From Actinomycetota bacterium (lineage in GTDB: Bacteria; Actinomycetota; Actinomycetes; S36-B12; CAIYMF01): a stretch of DNA of 46,812 nucleotides. Below the pieces are notes generated by a model, which was not told the DNA's origin, made no database searches, and was given only the letters and a program-made list of their open reading frames with translations. The DNA lies in the NCBI GenBank assembly GCA_020161245.1, contig JAIUOK010000038.1, positions 1-46,812 on the forward strand, in the 5' to 3' direction. A program made the position numbers and the translations under genes. Positions 1 to 7,701 of this stretch are shown in pieces; position 1 is the first letter of the stretch; each line of letters opens with the position of its first letter.

Positions 1-17
1 GGATCCTTGCTTCAAGT

Positions 18-88
18 CCCCCCCCCCACGAAGGCGGGCCACCACTCACGCCCCCTGCGGACGAGTACCCCCCCCCCGCTCGTCCCGC
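18..88. repeat. two C10 tracts, the second in a hairpin loop
   Basis: Runs of exactly ten C occupy 18-27 and 68-77, 50 bp apart. The second run lies in the loop of a stem formed by 57-65 and 79-88 (GACGAG with CTCGTC, then GCG with CGC around one bulged C). No coding region covers them. They may be slippage-prone or a sequencing artefact; the function is unknown. Confidence 0.5.
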
Positions 89-95
89 ACCTGAC

Positions 96-122
96 AGCCC
101 CGCCCGAGACCCGGGCGGGGCT
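96..122. terminator. strong GC hairpin, probable terminator of an upstream gene
   Basis: Perfect 11-bp inverted repeat (AGCCCCGCCCG, 96-106, and CGGGCGGGGCT, 112-122) with a 5-nt loop. It lies before the promoter of the first gene, so it probably ends transcription entering from outside the window. There is no U-tract, as is usual in actinomycetes. Confidence 0.65.
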
Positions 123-202
123 GCGGTGTTCCTGGCCCGCTGCGCGGGCGCCTCGACGGCGGCTCGCTGCTGACTCGTGAGTCAGGAGCGCCGGCGCCCG
201 GC

Positions 203-208
203 TACGCT
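203..208 (+). promoter_or_regulatory. leaderless -10 element TACGCT
   Basis: TAnnnT hexamer followed by 7 nt and then ATG at 216. No Shine-Dalgarno site is present, so transcription is predicted to start at the start codon. Confidence 0.6.
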
Positions 209-215
209 CCCGGCC

Positions 216-2675
216 ATGGCTGCCACGCCCACCCTGCCGTCCCGTGCCCGCGCCGTCGTCATCGGCGGCGGCGTCATCGGGACCTCCGTCGCCTACCACC
301 TCGCCGAGCTGGGCTGGACCGACGTCGTCCTGCTCGAGCGCGACCGGGTCACGTCCGGCACCACCTGGCACGCCGCCGGGCTCATGGTGACCTTCGGCTC
401 GACCAGCGAGACCTCGACGGAGTTCCGCAAGTACACCCGCGACCTGTACTCGCGGCTCGAGGCCGAGACCGGGCAGTCCACCGGCTTCCTGCCGGTCGGC
501 TTCATCGAGGTGGCCGCCGACGAGGGCCGGCTCGAGGAGTACCGCCGCGTGTCGGCGTTCAACCGCTACTGCGGCGTCGACGTCCACGAGATCTCGCCCG
601 CCGAGGTCGGGCGGATGTTCCCCATCGCGCGCACCGACGACCTCCTCGCCGGCTTCTACGTCGCCGAGGACGGCCGCGCCAACCCCGTCGACGTCACGAT
701 GGCGCTGGCCAAGGGAGCCCGGATGAAGGGCGCGACGGTCCTCGAAGGGGTACCGGTCACCGCGGTGACGACGAAGGACGGCGCCGTCACCGGCGTCGAG
801 ACCCCTTACGGCAGCATCGAGTGCGAGGTCGTCGTCAACTGCGCCGGCATGTGGGCCCGCCAGCTCGCCGAGCAGAACGGCGTCAACGTCCCGCTGCAGG
901 CGGCCGAGCACTACTACCTCATCACCGAGGAGTTCGAGGGGATCGACAAGTCCTTCCCCGTCCTCGAGGACCCCGCCAACTACGGCTACTTCCGGGAGGA
1001 GGGCGGCGGGCTCATGGTCGGCCTGTTCGAGGCCGTGTGCGCGCCGTGGAAGGTCGAGGGCATCCCGTCCGACGCGTCGTTCCTCGAGCTCCCGCCGGAC
1101 TGGGACCGGATGGGCCCCTACCTCGAGGCCGCGATGAGCCGCGTCCCGATCTCGGGCGAGGTCGGCATCCGGAAGTTCTTCTGCGGCCCCGAGTCGTTCA
1201 CCCCCGACCTGCAGCCGGTGGTCGGCGAGGCCCCGGAGGTGCGCGGGTACTTCGTGGCGGCGGGCCTGAACTCGATCGGCATCCTCACCGGCGGCGGCAT
1301 GGGCCGCGCGGTCGCCGAGTGGGTCGTCACGGGCAGCCCGACCGTCGACGTCACCGGCTTCAACATCGACCGGCTCCACACCTACCAGCGCAACCCGGAG
1401 TACCGCGCCACCCGCACCGTCGAGAGCCTGGGCCTGGTCTACGCCACCCACTACCCCGACAAGCAGCTGAAGACCGCGCGCGGCGCCAAGCTGTCGCCGC
1501 TGCACGAGCGGCTCGCGGCGCAGCGGGCGTGGTTCCGCGACGTGAGCGGGTGGGAGAACCCCGGCTGGTACGCCCCCGAGGGCGTCGAGCCCGTGGCGGG
1601 CGACCCGACGTGGGGGCGGCCGTCGTGGTGGCAGTACTGGGAGGCCGAGCACCACGCGGCCCGCAACGACGTGATCCTCATGGACATGAGCTTCATGTCG
1701 AAGTTCCTCGTGCAGGGCAAGGACGCCGGCCGCCGGCTCGACTGGATCTCCGCCGCCGCCGTCGACCGCGCGCCCGGCCGCATCACGTACACCCAGTGGC
1801 TCGACGAGGGCGGGAGGCTGCAGGCCGACCTCACGGTCGCGAAGCTCGACGACGAGCGCTACTGGGTGGTGGCGTCCGACACCGCGCACCGCCACGTCGA
1901 GACCCACCTGAAGCGGGCGTTCGACGGCTACCACGCGTTCGCTACCGACGTCACCGGCGCCTACGCGCAGATCAACATCCAGGGCCCCCGCTCGCGCGAG
2001 CTGCTGCAGCAGGTGACCACCGCCGATGTCTCCCACGAGGCGTTCCCGTTCCGCACCGCGCGCGAGATCGACCTCGGGTTCGCGCGCGTGCTCTGCATCC
2101 GCATCACCTATGTCGGCGAGCTGGGCTACGAGCTCTACGTCCCGGCCGAGCAGGCGGTGCACGTCTACGACCGGCTGGTGGCCGCGGGCGCGTCGGTCGG
2201 CCTGCGCCACGCCGGCACCAAGTCGCTGGCGAGCCTGCGGATGGAGAAGGGCTACCGCGACTACGGCCACGACATCGACAACACCGACACCGTGCTCGAG
2301 GCGGGCCTGGGGTTCGCGGTCGCCCTCGACAAGCCCGGCGGCTTCGTCGGCCGCGACGCCGTCCTGGCCCAGAAGGAGGCCGGCCCGCTGCGCAAGCGCC
2401 TCGTGCAGGTGCTCGTCGAGGACCCCGAGCCGCTGATGTTCCACGCCGAGGTGCTGCGCCGCGACGGCGTCCCGCTCGGCTACATCCGCGCGGCGTCGTA
2501 CGGGTTCACGCTGGGCGGCGCCGTCGGCCTCGCCATGGTCGAGGCCGACGTGCCGGTCGACGACGAGTGGATCGCCGCCGGCTCGTGGACGGTCGAGATC
2601 GCCGACCGGCAGTGGCCGGCCCGGGTGTCGCTCGCGCCGCTCTACGACCCCGCCAACGAGAAGATCCGCAGGTAG
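216..2675 (+). CDS. FAD-dependent dimethylglycine/sarcosine dehydrogenase-like protein with C-terminal GcvT domain
   Basis: 819 aa with the full domain order of the dimethylglycine/sarcosine dehydrogenase family. An N-terminal DAO/FAD fold carries the dinucleotide motif GGGVIG (residues 17-22). His52 in SGTTWHAAG matches the residue that binds FAD covalently in this family. An FAO_M-like linker sits at about 380-430, and an aminomethyltransferase (GcvT) domain with its C-terminal barrel at about 430-815. The family oxidatively demethylates N-methylglycines and passes the one-carbon unit to tetrahydrofolate; the exact substrate here is inferred. The ATG at 216 is chosen over an in-frame GTG at 177 because a leaderless -10 lies 7 nt before it. 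The next gene starts 2 nt after the stop, suggesting an operon. Confidence 0.85.
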   Translation: MAATPTLPSRARAVVIGGGVIGTSVAYHLAELGWTDVVLLERDRVTSGTTWHAAGLMVTFGSTSETSTEFRKYTRDLYSRLEAETGQSTGFLPVGFIEVAADEGRLEEYRRVSAFNRYCGVDVHEISPAEVGRMFPIARTDDLLAGFYVAEDGRANPVDVTMALAKGARMKGATVLEGVPVTAVTTKDGAVTGVETPYGSIECEVVVNCAGMWARQLAEQNGVNVPLQAAEHYYLITEEFEGIDKSFPVLEDPANYGYFREEGGGLMVGLFEAVCAPWKVEGIPSDASFLELPPDWDRMGPYLEAAMSRVPISGEVGIRKFFCGPESFTPDLQPVVGEAPEVRGYFVAAGLNSIGILTGGGMGRAVAEWVVTGSPTVDVTGFNIDRLHTYQRNPEYRATRTVESLGLVYATHYPDKQLKTARGAKLSPLHERLAAQRAWFRDVSGWENPGWYAPEGVEPVAGDPTWGRPSWWQYWEAEHHAARNDVILMDMSFMSKFLVQGKDAGRRLDWISAAAVDRAPGRITYTQWLDEGGRLQADLTVAKLDDERYWVVASDTAHRHVETHLKRAFDGYHAFATDVTGAYAQINIQGPRSRELLQQVTTADVSHEAFPFRTAREIDLGFARVLCIRITYVGELGYELYVPAEQAVHVYDRLVAAGASVGLRHAGTKSLASLRMEKGYRDYGHDIDNTDTVLEAGLGFAVALDKPGGFVGRDAVLAQKEAGPLRKRLVQVLVEDPEPLMFHAEVLRRDGVPLGYIRAASYGFTLGGAVGLAMVEADVPVDDEWIAAGSWTVEIADRQWPARVSLAPLYDPANEKIRR

Positions 2676-2677
2676 CC

Positions 2678-3661
2678 GTGCCCGAGCGCGAGATCACCGG
2701 GCCCGTCGACCTGTGCCGGGGCCGCCGGCTGAACCCGGCTGCCATCGGCTACACGCGCCGCCCGCTGCACCGCACGGCCGTGCCGGGCTGGGGCCGCACC
2801 AAGCGGTGGGAGTACTGGGGGTTGATGACGCCGACCCACATGGTCGGCGTGACGGTGTCGTCGCTGGACTACGCCGGCGTCGAGGCGCTCTACGTGCTCG
2901 ACCGTGCGACGCACCGCGAGACGGTGCACGAGGGCGTCGTGCCGCTCGCGCGCGGGGTGGAGCTGCCGGAGCAGTCGGGCACCGGCCGCGCACGGGCCCG
3001 GGCGGGCACCCTCGCCATCGAGATCGACGAGGAGCCGGGCGCCACCCGCATCCGCGCGAGCGCGCCGGGCGTCGAGCTCGACGCCGTCGCGGCGCGCGCC
3101 GACCGCGACAGCCTCGGCGTCGTCGTGCCGTGGAGCGCCACCCGGTTCCAGTACACCGTGAAGGACGTCGGCCGGCCGCTCGCCGGCACCCTGGTGGTCG
3201 ACGGCGCAGAGCACGACCTCGGCGCGCCGGGCTCGTTCGCGGTGCTCGACCACGGCCGCGGCCGATGGCCGTACTCGATGCGGTGGAACTGGGGCTGCGG
3301 CCACGGCACCGTCGACGGGCGCGACGTCGCCGTGCAGGTCGGCGGGGCGTGGACCGACCGCACCGGCAGCACCGAGAACGCCCTCATCCTCGACGGCGTG
3401 CTGCACAAGGAGTCCGACGACCTGCGGTGGGAGTACACGCCCGGAGACTGGCTCGCGCCCTGGCGCATCACCGGCTCGCGCGTCGACCTGGTGTTCCACC
3501 CCGAGCACGAGCGGGCCGCCGCGATGAACCTCGGCGTCGTCGCCAACGAGACCCACCAGTGCTTCGGCACCTGGACCGGCTGGATGAGCACCGACGACGG
3601 CGAGCGCGTCACGGTCGACGGTGCCGTCGGCTGGGCCGAGGAGGCCCGCAACCGCTGGTGA
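2678..3661 (+). CDS. DUF2804 family protein
   Basis: 327 aa. The N-terminal part has the DUF2804 signature (Arg-rich start, then PGWGRTKRWEYW) and later Trp-rich beta segments such as SMRWNWGCG. No signal peptide or membrane segment is seen. The molecular function is unknown; DUF2804 proteins are thought to be lipocalin-like beta proteins. The GTG at 2678 lies 2 nt after the upstream stop, so the gene is probably co-transcribed and translationally coupled with the dehydrogenase. No functional link between the two is obvious. The family call is firm and the function open. Confidence 0.75.
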   Translation: MPEREITGPVDLCRGRRLNPAAIGYTRRPLHRTAVPGWGRTKRWEYWGLMTPTHMVGVTVSSLDYAGVEALYVLDRATHRETVHEGVVPLARGVELPEQSGTGRARARAGTLAIEIDEEPGATRIRASAPGVELDAVAARADRDSLGVVVPWSATRFQYTVKDVGRPLAGTLVVDGAEHDLGAPGSFAVLDHGRGRWPYSMRWNWGCGHGTVDGRDVAVQVGGAWTDRTGSTENALILDGVLHKESDDLRWEYTPGDWLAPWRITGSRVDLVFHPEHERAAAMNLGVVANETHQCFGTWTGWMSTDDGERVTVDGAVGWAEEARNRW

Positions 3662-3723
3662 GGCAAGGCTGCCCTGATCCGTTGCCCTGCAAGCGATCTC
3701 ACGTGCGCGCATCGCGGAACGCA

Positions 3724-3744
3724 CCGCCTCGGAGAGGGAGGCGG
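3724..3744. promoter_or_regulatory. inverted repeat in the promoter of the glycyl radical gene
   Basis: Perfect 7-bp arms CCGCCTC and GAGGCGG separated by 7 nt, ending 4 nt before the -10 element. This places the repeat in the -35/-10 spacer, where a repressor could bind. The binding protein is unknown. Confidence 0.4.
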
Positions 3745-3748
3745 GCCC

Positions 3749-3754
3749 TACCCT
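3749..3754 (+). promoter_or_regulatory. leaderless -10 element TACCCT
   Basis: TAnnnT hexamer with 7 nt to ATG at 3762. No ribosome binding site is seen. Confidence 0.6.
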
Positions 3755-3761
3755 GGGCAGT

Positions 3762-5312
3762 ATGGAGATGGACGTCTTCCAGGCACGTGCGCGCGAGCTC
3801 GTCGACACCCCCGCGCTGACCTACCGCCAGCGCGTCCAGGAGCTCGCCGGGCTCGCCGAGGAGTCGCTCGACCCGCCGGCGGTGAGCGCCGCCGTGGCCG
3901 ACGCACTGACCACCGGCCTCGTCTGCGACCTCGCCGAGGGGCACGCGCCCTACCGGCCGCGCTACCTGCTGCCCGACTACGCCCGCGCGCTGCGCCAGGG
4001 CTCGGAGTACCTCGGCCTCGCCGCTCCCACCGATCTGTACGAGGCCGTCGCATTCCTGCTGTCGATGTACTCGCAGGTGCCGTCCATCACCGGCTACCCG
4101 GTCTACCTCGGCGACGTCGACTCGCTGCTCGAGCCCTACGCCGCCGACGTCGACGACGAGACGCTCTACCGGCTGCTCAAGCTCATGTGGGTCACGATCG
4201 ACCGGTCGCTGCCCGACGCGTTCACCCACGCGAACCTCGGGCCCGACGACTCGCGCGTCGGACGCACGGTGCTGCGCCTCGAGCAGGAGCTGCTGCAGAC
4301 CGTCCCGAACCTCACCCTCAAGGTCGACGCCGAGCGGACGCCGGACTCGCTCGTGCTCGAGGCGGTGCGCACCGTGTTCGCCTGCGGCAAGCCGCACTTC
4401 GTCAACCACGCCATGATGACCGCCGACCTCGGGACCGAGTACGGCGTCGTGTCCTGCTACAACTCGCTGCGCATCGGCGGCGGCTCGCACACCCTCAACC
4501 GCCTCAACCTGGCCGAGTCCGCGCGGCGCAGCTCGGGCGGCGTCGACGCCTACCTGTCGACCACGCTCCCCGAGCACGTCGCCCTGACCGCCGAGCTCAT
4601 GGCGGCACGCATCACCTCGCTGGTGGAGCAGTCGCAGTTCTTCGGCCACTCGTGGCTGGTCGACGAGGGGCTCACGCACCTCGACCGGTTCTCGGCGATG
4701 TTCGGCATCTACGGCCTCGCCGAGTGCGTCGACGCGCTCGTCGCGCAGGAGGGCGGCACCGGCCGCTACGGCCACGACGCCGACGCCACCGCGATCGGCT
4801 GGCGCGTCGTCGAGCGGGCTGCCGAGCTCGTCGCCGCGACGCCGCTCCCCTACTGCGAGGGCAACGGGGGCCGCGCGTTCCTGCACTCCCAGTCGGGCAT
4901 CGACTCCGACCTCGGCGTCACCGCCGGCACGCGCATCCCCATCGGCGACGAGCCGCCGCTGCACGAGCACCTCGCCGCCGTCACGCCCAACCACCGCTGG
5001 TTCGCCAGCGGCGTCAGCGACATCCTGTCCTTCGACGAGACGGCGCGGCGCAACCCGCAGGCCTGCGTGGACGTCGTGCGCGGCGCTCTCGCCGGAGGCA
5101 TGCGCGACGTCACGTTCAACCTCGAGAGCAACGACTTCATCCGCATCACCGGCTACCTCGTCCGCAAGAGCGATCTGGCCAAGCTCGAGGCGGACGGCGT
5201 CGCACGGCACGGCAGCGACGTGCTCGGCGCCGGCTCGGTGGCCAACTCCCACGTCGACTCGCGCGCCCCGAAGCGGGTGATCAGCAGTGAGTCCCTCGGC
5301 GCTGCTCGCTGA
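3762..5312 (+). CDS. yjjI: YjjI-type glycyl radical enzyme
   Basis: 516 aa, the length I recall for Escherichia coli YjjI. The active-site cysteine is Cys232 in GVVSCYNSL, followed by the Gly-rich segment RIGGGSHTL. The radical-bearing glycine is Gly464 in RITGY, 52 residues from the C-terminus, as expected for the glycyl radical domain. The substrate of this family is not known; the enzyme would be cytoplasmic, radical-based and destroyed by oxygen once activated. The activase gene overlaps its last 26 nt. ATG 3762 fits the leaderless -10; an internal ATG two codons later is less likely. Such an enzyme is unusual beside the aerobic respiratory genes here and implies micro-oxic or anoxic episodes. 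Confidence 0.85.
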   Translation: MEMDVFQARARELVDTPALTYRQRVQELAGLAEESLDPPAVSAAVADALTTGLVCDLAEGHAPYRPRYLLPDYARALRQGSEYLGLAAPTDLYEAVAFLLSMYSQVPSITGYPVYLGDVDSLLEPYAADVDDETLYRLLKLMWVTIDRSLPDAFTHANLGPDDSRVGRTVLRLEQELLQTVPNLTLKVDAERTPDSLVLEAVRTVFACGKPHFVNHAMMTADLGTEYGVVSCYNSLRIGGGSHTLNRLNLAESARRSSGGVDAYLSTTLPEHVALTAELMAARITSLVEQSQFFGHSWLVDEGLTHLDRFSAMFGIYGLAECVDALVAQEGGTGRYGHDADATAIGWRVVERAAELVAATPLPYCEGNGGRAFLHSQSGIDSDLGVTAGTRIPIGDEPPLHEHLAAVTPNHRWFASGVSDILSFDETARRNPQACVDVVRGALAGGMRDVTFNLESNDFIRITGYLVRKSDLAKLEADGVARHGSDVLGAGSVANSHVDSRAPKRVISSESLGAAR

Positions 5313-6012
5313 CGTCGTCCCGTTCTCCTGGGTCGACGGGCCCGGGAACCGGTTCGCCGTGTTCCTGCAGGGCTGCAACCTCGACTGCCTGGCCTGCCAC
5401 AACCCGCACACCATGCCGCGCCGGACGCCGCGCGCCCGCAGCGTCACCGTGGACGAGCTGCTCGACCAGGTGCGGCCGCTGGCCCCGTACCTGTCCGGCG
5501 TCACCGTGTCCGGCGGCGAGGCCACGCTGCAGGCCGGCTTCGTCGCCGCGTGGTTCGACGCCCTGCGCGCCGACCCCGCCACCGCACGGCTGACGCGGTT
5601 CGTCGACAGCAACGGCTGCGCCGACGACGCGGTCTGGGACCTGCTGCTCCCCCGCACCGAGGGCGTCATGCTCGACCTCAAGGCGCTCGACCCGGGGATC
5701 CACAAGGAGCTGACCGGCTCGGACAACCTGCAGGTGCTGCAGAGCCTCGAACGCCTCGTCGAGGAGTCCAAGCTCGCCGAGGTGCGGCTGCTCGTCGTCC
5801 CCGGCCGCAACGACTCCGACGACCTGTTGCGCCGCACCGGCGAGTACCTCGCCCTGCACGCACCGGGCGTGCCGGTGAAGGTCATCGGCTTCCGCCCGCA
5901 CGGCGTCCGGGCCGCCGCCCGCTCGATCCCGGCGCCGACCGACGAGCAGCGCTCCGGCTACGGCGCCGCGATCGCATCCGCGGTCGGCCCGCAGCTCGTC
6001 ACAGTCGTCTGA
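5287..6012 (+). CDS. yjjW: YjjW-type radical SAM activase of the glycyl radical enzyme
   Basis: 241 aa. It carries the radical SAM cluster motif C30-x3-C34-x2-C37 (CNLDCLACHNP), preceded by SWVDGPGNR and followed by the SAM-binding segment VTVSGGE. These are typical of pyruvate formate-lyase-activase-like enzymes, which abstract hydrogen from the partner glycine. It starts inside the end of the yjjI-like gene (26-nt overlap), so the two are translationally coupled. From memory, enterobacterial YjjW has an extra Cys-rich ferredoxin-like insert directly after the CxxxCxxC motif. Here residues 40-50 run straight on without cysteines, so the insert is absent and the protein is shorter. Confidence 0.82.
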   Translation: MSPSALLADVVPFSWVDGPGNRFAVFLQGCNLDCLACHNPHTMPRRTPRARSVTVDELLDQVRPLAPYLSGVTVSGGEATLQAGFVAAWFDALRADPATARLTRFVDSNGCADDAVWDLLLPRTEGVMLDLKALDPGIHKELTGSDNLQVLQSLERLVEESKLAEVRLLVVPGRNDSDDLLRRTGEYLALHAPGVPVKVIGFRPHGVRAAARSIPAPTDEQRSGYGAAIASAVGPQLVTVV

Positions 6013-6033
6013 GGACGACGCCACCGGACGCGG

Positions 6034-6174
6034 CTACAGGGTGGGTCCGCGCTTGCGGTACTTGCGCGCCTGCTCGTCCTCGAACGTCGGATGCTTGACG
6101 CTGGCCCAGCCGTTCCACCACGCCAGCGCAGCGATGACGACGACGATGAACCCGAGCCCGATCCACTCCGCCAT
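6034..6174 (-). CDS. 46-aa single-span membrane protein
   Basis: Small gene with a good ribosome binding site (GGGAGGAG) 7 nt before ATG at 6174. The product begins MAEWIGLGF, has one hydrophobic helix at about residues 4-20 ending in AWWNGW, and has a charged cytosolic tail rich in Glu/Lys/Arg. No known domain is recognised. It sits between the converging activase gene and the SRPBCC gene and reads in the same direction as the latter. The codon third positions are G/C-rich as in real genes of this genome, which supports coding. Confidence 0.6.
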   Translation of the reverse strand: MAEWIGLGFIVVVIAALAWWNGWASVKHPTFEDEQARKYRKRGPTL

Positions 6175-6261
6175 GGCGGCGCTCCTCCCGTAGGACCCAC
6201 CTCCACGGTCCCACGCCGCCGAACCCCTCGCCAGGTCTTCAGGGCTCGAGGGCCACGCCGC

Positions 6262-7053
6262 TCAGCTGCCCACCGGGAGCGCCTCGAGCCAGGCCTGCCA
6301 CCCAGCCTGCTCGCGCTCGACATAGGCCTGCGCCTCGGGCGAGAACAGGTAGGCGCGCACCCCGACCGTGGTCCGCCCCTCCGCCTCCCCGAAGGCGAAG
6401 ACGGTGAGCATCCCGGGCAGCGGGCTCTGCAGCCGCACCAGCGCTTGGCGCTGAGCTGCCCGCTCCACGGTCCCGGTCGCGGTGTGCACCTCGACGTCGA
6501 CGCCCTCGCCACCGAGCCGCAGGGAGTCACGGACCTGCGACCAGACCGCGTCGGCCTGGCCCGGATGCGACGTCGACGCCTCGAGCTGCGCGGCCTCCTG
6601 ACCGGGGAAGTGCGCCAGGTAGACGCGGAGGTTGTCGAAGAACGGCATCCAGCCGGCGCCCATCTCGTCCCAGAACTCCGCCTCCCACTGCGCGCCCCGG
6701 CCGAACCCGCTGCTGGTCACGCGCACCACGCACGTGCCCCCCGAGCGCGCCTCGACGATGAACTCGGAGGTGAGCGGGCTGAGGTCGTCGGGATCGCGCC
6801 CCATGAGCGCGGCCCAGTCCTCCTGGTACTCGAGCCGGAACGGAGGCTCCCAGCCGGTCACCCTCCCGTCGGAGCCCATGTCCGGGCCCATCGAGAAATG
6901 CAGGGCGCCGCCGAGGCGCTCCTCGAGCTCGGTGGGCAGGAACCAGGAGGTCATCCCGCGCGCGGTGGCGATGGCCTGCCACACCTGCTCGGGCGTGCCG
7001 GGGACCTCGACGCTGAACTCGAGGCGGTAGGGGACGTCGGGACCGGTGCTCAT
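6262..7053 (-). CDS. SRPBCC (AHSA1/START-like) domain protein
   Basis: 263 aa. The N-terminus (YRLEFSVEVPGTPEQVWQAI followed by ARGMTSWF) is the characteristic first strand and helix of the SRPBCC fold, and a second similar half extends to the C-terminus. The fold makes a hydrophobic ligand pocket; no enzymatic activity can be assigned. It overlaps the upstream ArsR-like gene by 4 nt (ATGA at 7053-7050) and has its own ribosome binding site (GAGGAG). This ArsR-SRPBCC pairing is common in actinomycetes, where the repressor controls the operon. Confidence 0.8.
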   Translation of the reverse strand: MSTGPDVPYRLEFSVEVPGTPEQVWQAIATARGMTSWFLPTELEERLGGALHFSMGPDMGSDGRVTGWEPPFRLEYQEDWAALMGRDPDDLSPLTSEFIVEARSGGTCVVRVTSSGFGRGAQWEAEFWDEMGAGWMPFFDNLRVYLAHFPGQEAAQLEASTSHPGQADAVWSQVRDSLRLGGEGVDVEVHTATGTVERAAQRQALVRLQSPLPGMLTVFAFGEAEGRTTVGVRAYLFSPEAQAYVEREQAGWQAWLEALPVGS

Positions 7054-7628
7054 GCGCTCTCCTCGGGCAGGGGGTGGGCGGCCACGACGAGCCGGTGCGG
7101 CCGCCCGTCGTCGTGGTGGTAGCGGGCGACCAGCTCGAGCACCGCCGCGGTGAGGTCGTCCGCGAACGCGGCCCGGTCGGCCGCCGAGCGGAAGCCGATG
7201 CGGGTGTCGAGGGTCAGAGTGGGCAGCCGCGACCCGGAGGCGGTGGCGCGGCGGGCCAGGGCGCCCACCTCTCGGACGACGCGTCCGGCCAGAGCCACGA
7301 GGTAGCCCGCCGACAGGTGGTCGGCGTTGGCGTCCGGATCAGCGGCCGTCGCGCTCAGCGCCGCCGGCGATACGACATAGGCCGACGCCGAGGCCTGCAG
7401 GACACGCTCGACGATGCCCCCATGCACGCGCTCCTCGGCGAGCTCCACCAGCCCGTGGGTCTCCAGCGACTTGAGGTGGTAGTGGACCTTCTGCCGCGGC
7501 ATGCCCATGCGCGCAGCAAGCCCGGCGGCGGACGCCGGCACGGCCAGCTCGGCCAGGAGGCGGGCGCGCACTCCGTCGAGCGCCGCGGCAGCCGCCTCGG
7601 GGCTCTCGATCACCTCGACGTCCCTCAT
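7050..7628 (-). CDS. ArsR-like winged-helix transcriptional regulator
   Basis: 192 aa. The N-terminal winged helix-turn-helix at about residues 15-75 includes SAAGLAARMGMPRQKVHYHL, followed by a second helical part. It is probably an autorepressor of itself and the coupled SRPBCC gene. The start at 7628 is preferred because a strong purine-rich ribosome binding site (GGGGGAGGG) lies just upstream. An earlier ATG at 7679 would place the operator-like repeat 7645-7664 inside the coding region. No metal-binding Cys cluster is visible, so the signal is probably not a metal. Confidence 0.75.
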   Translation of the reverse strand: MRDVEVIESPEAAAAALDGVRARLLAELAVPASAAGLAARMGMPRQKVHYHLKSLETHGLVELAEERVHGGIVERVLQASASAYVVSPAALSATAADPDANADHLSAGYLVALAGRVVREVGALARRATASGSRLPTLTLDTRIGFRSAADRAAFADDLTAAVLELVARYHHDDGRPHRLVVAAHPLPEESA

Positions 7629-7644
7629 GCGGCCACCCTCCCCC

Positions 7645-7664
7645 TTGACAGAAAAAATTGTCAA
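7645..7664. promoter_or_regulatory. TTGACA-N8-TGTCAA inverted repeat, operator of the ArsR-like gene
   Basis: Perfect 6-bp arms with an A-rich 8-bp spacer, starting 17 bp before the ATG at 7628. It is an AT-rich island in very GC-rich DNA, and each arm equals a consensus -35 hexamer. A repressor bound here would block transcription. That the ArsR-like protein itself binds is an inference. Confidence 0.6.
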
Positions 7665-7701
7665 GAGGGGGGTCGTCATCCGTCCGCTCGACGAGCAGGT
7701 G

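Noticed and set aside
10..45. TTCAAGTCC followed by C-rich sequence, like a tRNA T-arm
   Set aside because: The flanking bases do not pair as a T-stem, and there is no acceptor stem or CCA in a suitable place.
177..215. Upstream GTG start for the dehydrogenase
   Set aside because: It lacks a ribosome binding site, and the extra residues precede the usual family N-terminus. The leaderless -10 points to 216.
12..2444. Long open frame on the minus strand opposite the dehydrogenase gene
   Set aside because: It is Arg/Ala/Val/His-rich shadow sequence with no motif. The plus strand has a complete flavoprotein.
3660..3760. FNR or Rex site before the glycyl radical gene
   Set aside because: No TTGAT-N4-ATCAA or TTGTGA-N6-TCACAA-like match; only an unrelated palindrome is present.
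7629..7679. Upstream ATG for the ArsR-like regulator
   Set aside because: It would put the operator repeat and the strong ribosome binding site inside the coding region.
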